Assembly: GCA_027347545.1 (NCBI GenBank)
Contig: DAIEQT010000314.1
Coordinates: forward strand, 1 to 5,194
Reading direction: 5' to 3'
DNA from: Ignavibacteria bacterium
GTDB taxonomy: Bacteria > Bacteroidota > Ignavibacteria > Ignavibacteriales > Melioribacteraceae
DNA: 5,194 nt
This document shows positions 1 to 5,194 of this stretch, piece after piece. Numbering within the stretch: the stretch's first letter is position 1; every line of letters starts with the position of its first letter. Both the position numbers and the translations under genes were made by a program. The notes beneath the pieces were generated by a model that was given only the letters and a program-made list of their open reading frames with translations, was not told the DNA's origin and did no database searches.

Positions 1-1004
1 TGGGAACGGAACCGCTCCTGGTGTTTTCGTAAGATTTCCACTTGTCTAGCTTCTTCATAGACTATACTGAGCGGTTTCCCCTCAATTTCTTCACGCGGTT
101 TCTCCACCATTTTGCAGTACGCATTATTGGTCAATACCACAATGCCCTCTTCATTTGTTAGCCGCATTCCATCTGTAGCTTTTTCCCAGACTAACCGGAA
201 CCTCAACTCACTTCCACGCCGCATTTCTTCAGCATGTTTTTGTTCGGTAATATCCTTTACCATTCCGCGTACTATTGGCTTAGTAACACCTTTGGTTCGA
301 AGTGTATTGTTATATTCCCATATTCTCCTTTCACCGGTTTTAGTTTGAATTGCCATAAGACCATTGGCTTTACCTATTGCATATATCTTTTTCAGATACG
401 CATTAAATATTCTTCTGTATTCAGGAACAAGGATATCCAGCATATTCATCTTTAACAATTCATTCTCGGAATAACCTGTAACATGCACTGCGGCTTTATT
501 TACAGACAACAAGGTTCCATCTTGATCATGAGTACAAATAAGGTCGCTGCTATTTTCAACCAAATCGCGGAAACGATCTTCGCTTTCAATCAATGCCCTT
601 TCGGCGTCCTTTTTTTCTTTTCGCAGTGCAAATTTTGTCAGTACTTCCCTTACTGCAAACGGCAGTCTGGTAAGATGTTCTTTAATTATATAATCATCGG
701 CACCGGTTTTCATGCACTCTACAGCTGTTTCTTCATTGATTGAGCCGGTAAAAAGTATGAACGGAATGGATGGATAATTCTCTTTGATAAATTTCAGTGC
801 TTGCATCCCGTTATACTTAGGCAAGGAATAATCGGAAATGATTATATCCGGGGCGAACTTAATAACCTGCGCTTGCAGTTCTTCTTTAGTTTCCACTCTG
901 ATAGACGAAAACTCCAATCCACTGTTTATTAATTCGCGAACGGCAAGTTCTTTGTCGGCTTCCATGTCTTCCAGAAATAATATTTTCAGTTGTTTTTCGA
1001 ACAT
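1..1004 (-). CDS. Response regulator with REC-PAS-PAS architecture (3' end outside window, possible hybrid kinase)
   Basis: I translated this frame by hand: 334 codons are open from 1004 to the window edge with no stop, so the C-terminus is missing. Residues 6-122 form a CheY-like receiver: acidic pair E12-D13, phosphoacceptor D58 in the context IIISDYSLP, T86 in ILFTGS and K108 in DDYIIKE, all the residues needed for aspartyl phosphorylation. The residue after K108 is E, not the usual P. Residues 142-255 are a PAS domain (ESEDRFRDLVENSSDLI, then GYSENELL) closing with a PAC-like VKDITEQKHAEE. A second PAS starts near 266 (ELRFRLVWEKATDGM) and is cut. Proteins of this build often end in HisKA/HATPase_c, but a GGDEF or other output is possible. 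An in-frame TGA at 1013-1011 limits the start to ATG at 1007 or 1004; I chose 1004 because it lies 6 nt from GGTGA. It starts 118 bp after the kinase gene, same direction, so it is a plausible partner. Receiver and PAS calls are firm; full architecture is not known. Confidence 0.9.
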   Translation of the reverse strand, partial: MFEKQLKILFLEDMEADKELAVRELINSGLEFSSIRVETKEELQAQVIKFAPDIIISDYSLPKYNGMQALKFIKENYPSIPFILFTGSINEETAVECMKTGADDYIIKEHLTRLPFAVREVLTKFALRKEKKDAERALIESEDRFRDLVENSSDLICTHDQDGTLLSVNKAAVHVTGYSENELLKMNMLDILVPEYRRIFNAYLKKIYAIGKANGLMAIQTKTGERRIWEYNNTLRTKGVTKPIVRGMVKDITEQKHAEEMRRGSELRFRLVWEKATDGMRLTNEEGIVVLTNNAYCKMVEKPREEIEGKPLSIVYEEARQVEILRKHQERFRS

Positions 1005-1122
1005 CATATATCACCGTAAAGAAATTAATAATATTTAGAATTAGAAAACCATACAAAAACCGAAGTTGTACAATACAGAGCATTTATTCATGCTTTTTAT
1101 ACTATTTTTTCCACAACTGATT
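1005..1122 (-). other. Short intergenic gap between kinase and REC-PAS gene
   Basis: These 118 AT-rich bases separate the stop of the histidine kinase from the REC-PAS start. On the transcribed minus strand I find no stem followed by a U-run and no clear -35/-10 pair or Bacteroidota-type -33/-7 pair. The only structure is a weak 5-bp hairpin at 1079-1094. Read-through from the kinase gene is therefore plausible, but the gap is long enough to hold an unrecognised promoter. Confidence 0.5.
1011..1015 (-). promoter_or_regulatory. Probable ribosome binding site of the REC-PAS gene
   Basis: On the minus strand GGTGA stands 3 nt before the ATG at 1007 and 6 nt before a second, adjacent ATG at 1004. 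The more usual spacing favours the second ATG. The TGA within this motif is itself the in-frame stop that prevents any longer N-terminus. The match to a Shine-Dalgarno consensus is moderate. Confidence 0.45.
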
Positions 1123-4119
1123 TTATTCATCATAGGTACTTCTTGTAATTCTCAAGTTACCAGCAAGTTCTTCTCTGATAGGCATTGCTAAATAGAAAGT
1201 AGCTCCGGCATTTAATTCACCTTCAGCCCAAACTCTACCGAGATGTCTTTCTGCAATCCGTTTAACAATAGCTAAGCCAACTCCAGTACCTTCAAACTCA
1301 GTTTCGCCGTGTAATCTTTGGAATGTACCAAACAACTTATGTTTATAAGTGGAATCAAAGCCAACACCGCTATCGGATATGCTGTAAACTAATTCTCCAT
1401 CAATTCTAGTAGCCCTAACTTCTATCTCTCTCTTCTCTTTAGGCATTGTATATTTAATTGCGTTGGAGATTAAGTTTGTCCACAATTGTTTCATCATTGT
1501 CGGGTCGCCATAGCAGTCCGGCAAAGTGTTAATCTTAAACGTAAAGGCATTTTTTTGCTGAGCCGGAATCAACTCATCGTAAATATTTGTAATCATGCCT
1601 GTAATATTAATTGAAGCCATGTTAAGGTTAACTCTCGCTACTTTCGATAAAGATAAAAGATCCGTAATCAAACGGTCCATCTTTTGAGAATTGTCTCTAA
1701 TCACTTTAAGATGCCTCTTTCCTTCATCATCAAGAATTGAGGAATAATCTTCTTCTAAGAATTTCGAAAATCCGTTAATAGCTCTTAACGGAGCCCGCAA
1801 ATCGTGAGAAACAGAATAAGCAAACGACTCCAATTCCTTGTTGGAAATTTCAAGCAATCTCGTTCGTTCTTTGATTCTATCATCCAATTCTTCATTCAAT
1901 TTGTAGAGTTCTTCTTCGGCTAATTTTCTATCCTCTTCATGTTCAATAAACTCAATTGCAAACGATACATCAAGAGCAAGTTCGGACAACAGCTTCATCT
2001 CCTTTTCATCGAAAAAATGTGGAGTATCCGAATAGAGTGCGATAAGACCAATTTTTACTTTGTTTACAATTAGCGGCAAGAATACAAATGACCGGCATTT
2101 TGATTTTATGATGTCATCATGAAATGATATCTCAGGACATTCGTTGCTTATGTCATTACAAATTATATTTTCTTTTTCCATAATAATTCTGCATACAACG
2201 GAGTTATCTTTTTTTAACAACAATTCTTGTAAAGATAACCGGTATGCTACGTCCCCGTTGAACGATTGCTGAATAATGTTAGTGCGGCTTTCATTGAAGA
2301 GACCGACCCAAGCCATTTCAAATTTCCCATCTAAAATGGCTATCTTTGTAACCTCACTAAAGAGAATTCCTTTATCGGGTATGCGGACAATAGCCTGATT
2401 GATATTACTCAGCACCGCATACAACCGGTTTAGCTTCCTTATCTGCTCTGCACCTTCAAAACGCTCTTTATAATATTGTATTTTTTGTCTCCTAAAGAAA
2501 AAACCGAAACCCGCACCCGAGCTTAGTATTAATACAAATACGGTAGTCATAATCGCAAAGAATATTTGCCTCACCGGATGATAAACTTCGTCCCTGTCTA
2601 TACGGGCAACAATAAACCAGGGCGAATTTGGAATTGAATTTACACTTGCAATTACTTCAACTCCGCGATAGTCTAAACCCTCAACAATCCCGGTTACACC
2701 CAAAGCAGCTTTTACAGCAGGTATTTGAGTAGCACTTATTGGTTTTTTAACTGTAAGAACACTATCCTTATTGAATCTGAGCTCATTCAAATAAACTATT
2801 TTATTGCCTTCTCTACGTAACAGAAATGTTTCAGCGCTTTGGCTTGGTACAGGCCATTTCTTAATCAGTGGATACAAATATTCTTCCGGATCAATCCTTA
2901 TCGCGAGAAATCCAATCAACTCTTTTCCATCTGTAAAGTCGAATAGCGGGACAGTAATCCGCAAGAGAGCTCTTTCCGCCTTTTCATTTCTATGAAAATC
3001 CAGGAAGTTAATTCTGCCGGATTCACCGGTTTCTTTTAAATGTAGCTGAAATGAAGCGGAATGATTTGATGGAACGTCCGGGTACTTTAATAATTCTTTT
3101 CCAGAGACGCTATGGAGACAAACCAGATCATACGAATACGCTGATACCAAACGGTTGAGCCAAATTTGAATCTTCTTTTGGGCATCAGCATCATTTTCGT
3201 TTTGGATTAATTGCCTTACTAAACCTGAAAAATTCGGATTATTGAAAAATAAGGTGGCGTCTCCTAACCGTTCGCCCCTCCAATGCTTTATTTCATTTAT
3301 TTTTAGATCAGTAACGGATAGCAGAACCCTTTCAACCTCTTTTCTATGATTGGCTTCATAGCTTTTAAAGTATGAGTATCCGGCAGTCATCAACCCGACT
3401 GTTAAGACTAAATACAATAACGCTAAAGTAAAAAATGTTCGTTTATCAAAAACATCACTTTGTTCTTGCATAAACAAAATATTGGTGCCAAAAACCGTTG
3501 AGTTTGCTAAACCAAAGAATAAAATTGAAAATGAAGTTGTTAAAGCCGGTGGAATAAAAGCACCGCCATAGAATAACGGCACTCCAAAAATATATAAGAG
3601 AATTAGAATGAAAGATATAATAGCTGTTAACGCAGATAATATATATCCATAGATTCTTACTTTCTTTTGAATTGAAGAAGGTTGAGCTAACAAGACCGAA
3701 GTGCCGATTAGAATTAAGCAAAAGGCAGTTACCGGCGACATATGACCGAGAACAAACCGGTTCTCATCAAAAGATGTTGCCAGCCATAAATGCTCTACAT
3801 CCAAACGGATATTGTTGAGGGAAATAAATAAAAAGAGAGCCGATAATACTATGCCCGCGATATTAACTATTCTGGCAACAGTTAATATGTTCTTAGAAGA
3901 AGTTGCATTGTTATAGATTAACAGCACAATACCAAATAGCAAAAACAAAGAAGCAGTACTCAAAGCCATTGGTATATAAGCACTGTTAAAACTTGCTAGC
4001 AACAAATTATGTGTAGCCCACCCGATGCAAGCCAATATTGCCAAAGCTATTGTAACTAACGCAAAGCCGTTTACAAGAATATTGACTCTCTTGCTCTCCC
4101 CGTTATAATCCTTACCCAT
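1123..4119 (-). CDS. Membrane sensor histidine kinase: 7TM - Cache-like sensor - TM - GAF - HisKA - HATPase_c
   Basis: Complete gene of 998 residues ending in TAA; it autophosphorylates a histidine in response to an unknown signal and passes the phosphate to a response regulator. Residues 13-250 hold about seven hydrophobic helices (about 13-35, 47-69, 82-102, 128-146, 157-180, 190-211, 229-250). Residues 254-515 are an extracytoplasmic region: a long helix with DLKINEIKHWRGERLGD (271-287), then a double-Cache-like fold ending in WFIVARID (501-508). An eighth membrane helix spans about 517-541. A GAF domain covers about 565-725, followed by a charged coiled coil (726-765). HisKA has its H-box SVSHDLRAPLRA with phosphoacceptor H772. 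HATPase_c shows the N-box (N882, N886), G1 box DSGVG (916-920), F-box (F930, F933) and G2 box GTGVGLA (944-950). All catalytic motifs are intact. The H-box and the FQRLHG region resemble phytochrome-like kinases, but there is no bilin-binding PHY core. There is no attached receiver, so the partner must be separate; the flanking receiver protein(s) are candidates. Ligand unknown. Confidence 0.96.
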   Translation of the reverse strand: MGKDYNGESKRVNILVNGFALVTIALAILACIGWATHNLLLASFNSAYIPMALSTASLFLLFGIVLLIYNNATSSKNILTVARIVNIAGIVLSALFLFISLNNIRLDVEHLWLATSFDENRFVLGHMSPVTAFCLILIGTSVLLAQPSSIQKKVRIYGYILSALTAIISFILILLYIFGVPLFYGGAFIPPALTTSFSILFFGLANSTVFGTNILFMQEQSDVFDKRTFFTLALLYLVLTVGLMTAGYSYFKSYEANHRKEVERVLLSVTDLKINEIKHWRGERLGDATLFFNNPNFSGLVRQLIQNENDADAQKKIQIWLNRLVSAYSYDLVCLHSVSGKELLKYPDVPSNHSASFQLHLKETGESGRINFLDFHRNEKAERALLRITVPLFDFTDGKELIGFLAIRIDPEEYLYPLIKKWPVPSQSAETFLLRREGNKIVYLNELRFNKDSVLTVKKPISATQIPAVKAALGVTGIVEGLDYRGVEVIASVNSIPNSPWFIVARIDRDEVYHPVRQIFFAIMTTVFVLILSSGAGFGFFFRRQKIQYYKERFEGAEQIRKLNRLYAVLSNINQAIVRIPDKGILFSEVTKIAILDGKFEMAWVGLFNESRTNIIQQSFNGDVAYRLSLQELLLKKDNSVVCRIIMEKENIICNDISNECPEISFHDDIIKSKCRSFVFLPLIVNKVKIGLIALYSDTPHFFDEKEMKLLSELALDVSFAIEFIEHEEDRKLAEEELYKLNEELDDRIKERTRLLEISNKELESFAYSVSHDLRAPLRAINGFSKFLEEDYSSILDDEGKRHLKVIRDNSQKMDRLITDLLSLSKVARVNLNMASINITGMITNIYDELIPAQQKNAFTFKINTLPDCYGDPTMMKQLWTNLISNAIKYTMPKEKREIEVRATRIDGELVYSISDSGVGFDSTYKHKLFGTFQRLHGETEFEGTGVGLAIVKRIAERHLGRVWAEGELNAGATFYLAMPIREELAGNLRITRSTYDE

Positions 4120-4132
4120 CTCCTCCCCTCCC
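4120..4132 (-). promoter_or_regulatory. Strong purine-rich ribosome binding site of the histidine kinase
   Basis: Thirteen consecutive purines, all G or A, precede the kinase ATG on the minus strand. They include GGGAGG at 4132-4127, 7 nt from the ATG, and a second GGAGGAG directly against the start codon. The upstream copy has proper spacing and fixes the start at 4119. This is a much stronger Shine-Dalgarno site than the one before the REC-PAS gene. Confidence 0.8.
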
Positions 4133-4300
4133 TTACTAAAGTTAGAAGGCCCCTTGTGTTTAGGTTACTGCTGTTAAAACCTCATTCCGTTTTCTTTACT
4201 CTGTGATAGTAAATTGAATTTAGTAATAACTTATCTTTTTTACTATTGATTTATTTTCTTAAGTATGTTCCGAATACCGCCACATCTTACGCTAACTATT

Positions 4301-4416
4301 GGGCGCTTCTAAAAATTACAATTTTCTTGGCGCTCTTTGCGTTTTCTTAGCACCTGCCTGCCGCAGGCAGACCATTTGCGTGAACTATTTTAAAACAACA
4401 GTTTTTAGAAGTGCCC
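4301..4416. repeat. 116-bp element bounded by 15-bp imperfect inverted repeats
   Basis: The left arm GGGCGCTTCTAAAAA (4301-4315) and the reverse complement of the right arm 4402-4416 (GGGCACTTCTAAAAA) match at 14 of 15 positions. The single difference becomes a G-U wobble in plus-strand RNA but an A-C mismatch in minus-strand RNA. Between the arms lie CTTGGCGCTCTTTGCG, CTTAGCACC and ATTTGCGTGAA. These resemble a class of intergenic repeats with TTTGCG/TTAGCG motifs that I associate with Bacteroidota and relatives; that association is from memory, not a search. The sequence could be a small non-autonomous mobile unit (MITE/REP-like), or a long transcript hairpin between the two genes. I see no coding capacity and no clear target-site duplication directly outside the arms. 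Confidence 0.6.
4354..4370. repeat. GC-rich perfect palindrome, CTGCCTGC-C-GCAGGCAG
   Basis: Two 8-bp arms (4354-4361 and 4363-4370) are perfectly complementary around a single C. The palindrome is far richer in GC than its surroundings and sits inside the 116-bp element. ACC occurs at 4352-4354 and again at 4371-4373. Removing one ACC plus the palindrome restores a smooth CTTAGCACCATTTGCGTGAA, which suggests insertion into a pre-existing repeat. There is no following T-run on either strand, so it is not a typical intrinsic terminator. Confidence 0.7.
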
Positions 4417-4440
4417 TAATGTGTAATTCAAAAACTTCAA

Positions 4441-5194
4441 CTAAGAAGCATCATTCGCTTTTAGCAAAACTTTAACCGGCTCTCTAATACCTTTGATTTT
4501 AGAATAGTTTTGAAGTTTTAGAATATATACTTCGCTAAGCGCTGTTCCTTTCGAAAGAATTTTATAATTAGTGTTATCAATCAAATCGGCAGCCAATATC
4601 ATTCCGTTTTTCAGCTCCGCCAGCTTAATTGATTTGACAATGTAACCATCTTGAGCTCCGGCTACTTCCGCCTCTAAAACTTCGAGTATTGCCGGATCGT
4701 ATTGGTCTCTCTCTTCAAGTATATATTTAATAGCTTCCTGTTCATTAATTCCTTTCTCAACCAGAAAAAAATAGTCATTTAAAACTCTTAATATTTTGGG
4801 AATGAACAACAAATGTTCATCGGAAAGCAAGCTGCTTTTAAGTGACAAATCGCCATAAGGCAAATACTGCATAGAAATTCCCTCTGCAATTTTTTCCAAG
4901 CGAGGAATATTCTTCAATAATGTCTTACCAACTTCAGCTTGTTTAAAAAACATATCTTCTTCCGCATTTGTCAACTCAAGCCCGTTAAGCCGTTTTTCTA
5001 AAACTTCGCCCGGAATGCCGATGCATCCAATTTGTGAAAGGAGGCATGCTATTTCTACTTCCCACGAATCGGGCATATTCATTCTTTTCATAATCTTTTT
5101 TGCATGATCACGAATTTGAAGCGACCTATTAAAAACCAGCGGATTAGCAGCTGCCAAAATATCAATTAACACTTTTATACTTCCCTTTAGTGTT
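4441..5194 (-). CDS. Degenerate HD-GYP-like protein, probable response-regulator output half (5' end outside window)
   Basis: Numbering from the GTG at 5172, 243 codons run to a TAG at 4441. That GTG is very unlikely to be the start: the frame continues to the edge as TLKGSIK before VLIDILAAANP, so the gene begins outside the window. Residues 10-160 follow the HD-GYP layout, but the signature residues are gone. The first helix reads RSLQIRDHA where HSxRV is expected (R16), the HD pair is SQ (46-47) in LLSQIGCIGIP, the next His position is Q78 in KQAEVGKTLL, and the HHE/GYP region reads MQYLPYGD (101-108). C-di-GMP hydrolysis is therefore unlikely; a binding, scaffold or regulatory role is inferred. 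Residues 178-237 form a small C-terminal domain (LAELKNGMILAADL, LSKGTAL, GIREPVKVLL) of a type found after HD domains in some response regulators. A receiver upstream is expected from memory of similar proteins, not seen. It precedes the kinase by 321 bp on the same strand. Confidence 0.82.
   Translation of the reverse strand, partial: TLKGSIKVLIDILAAANPLVFNRSLQIRDHAKKIMKRMNMPDSWEVEIACLLSQIGCIGIPGEVLEKRLNGLELTNAEEDMFFKQAEVGKTLLKNIPRLEKIAEGISMQYLPYGDLSLKSSLLSDEHLLFIPKILRVLNDYFFLVEKGINEQEAIKYILEERDQYDPAILEVLEAEVAGAQDGYIVKSIKLAELKNGMILAADLIDNTNYKILSKGTALSEVYILKLQNYSKIKGIREPVKVLLKANDAS

Larger units (their letters stand above)
4120..4440. other. 321-bp intergenic region holding a repeat element and the kinase leader
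   Basis: No credible gene lies between the HD-like gene and the kinase. The half nearest the kinase (about 4133-4297) is AT-rich leader sequence in which I could not identify a trustworthy promoter. It has TAGTAA at 4207-4212 and 4221-4226 around the short palindrome AAATTgAATTT (4211-4221), and inverted copies TTACTA at 4133-4138 and 4240-4245. These could be operator-like but may be chance in AT-rich DNA. The other half (4301-4416) is the inverted-repeat element described separately. No U-tailed terminator is visible after the HD-like gene. Confidence 0.6.

Noticed and set aside
112..1038. Plus-strand open frames at 112-348, 234-455, 483-743 and 838-1038.
   Set aside because: They lie antisense to the well-supported REC-PAS frame, have no domain-like sequence and are shadows of it.
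886..1083. Minus-strand 65-residue open frame overlapping the start of the REC-PAS gene.
   Set aside because: It is out of frame with the receiver domain, has no recognisable motif, and overlaps the real start and its leader.
1079..1098. Hairpin AGCAT-(6 nt)-ATGCT followed by TTTT on the plus strand, a possible terminator.
   Set aside because: The stem is only 5 bp, there is no plus-strand gene to terminate, and on the transcribed minus strand it lacks a trailing U-run.
2804..2995. Plus-strand 63-residue open frame inside the kinase gene.
   Set aside because: Antisense to the Cache-like region of an intact kinase; no independent support.
3455..3721. Minus-strand 88-residue open frame rich in aromatic residues.
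   Set aside because: It is an alternative frame of the kinase membrane domain; the composition reflects the AT-rich codons for hydrophobic residues.
4133..4245. TAGTAA/TTACTA copies and the AAATTgAATTT palindrome as an operator for the kinase.
   Set aside because: Short, AT-only words recur easily in AT-rich DNA, spacing is irregular, and no promoter could be placed next to them; noted only within the intergenic entry.

Overview
The window is an AT-rich stretch with three signal-transduction genes, all on the minus strand, so transcription runs from high to low coordinates. Two are cut by the window edges. Domain style (REC-PAS hybrids, a Cache/GAF histidine kinase of the phytochrome-like HisKA class), base composition and intergenic repeats suggest an environmental member of the Bacteroidota/Ignavibacteriota/Chlorobiota group. 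The clear purine-rich ribosome binding site before the kinase fits Ignavibacteria or Chlorobia somewhat better than classical Bacteroidia, which mostly lack such sites. This placement is an inference; the window holds no marker gene.

Layout in transcription order: (1) 5194-4441, the C-terminal part of a protein with a catalytically degenerate HD-GYP-like domain, probably the output half of a response regulator whose N-terminus lies outside the window. (2) 4440-4120, a 321-bp gap with a compact repeat structure: a 116-bp segment bounded by 15-bp inverted repeats, carrying TTTGCG-type motifs and a nested 17-bp GC-rich palindrome. (3) 4119-1123, a complete 998-residue membrane sensor histidine kinase: seven N-terminal membrane helices, an extracytoplasmic double-Cache-like sensor, an eighth helix, GAF, coiled coil, HisKA and HATPase_c. 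(4) 1122-1005, a short gap with no convincing promoter or terminator. (5) 1004-1, the N-terminal 334 residues of a response regulator with a receiver domain followed by two PAS domains, running off the window and possibly ending in a kinase or other output module.

Taken together this looks like a multi-component sensory cluster. The kinase has no receiver of its own and is flanked by two proteins that have, or probably have, receivers, so phosphotransfer to one or both is the simplest hypothesis. The input ligand is unknown. I see no tRNA, rRNA, CRISPR array, transposase or defence system. The least explained items are the nested inverted-repeat element in the 4120-4440 gap, the loss of every metal-binding signature in the HD-like protein, and a possible three-fold repeat inside the kinase membrane domain.
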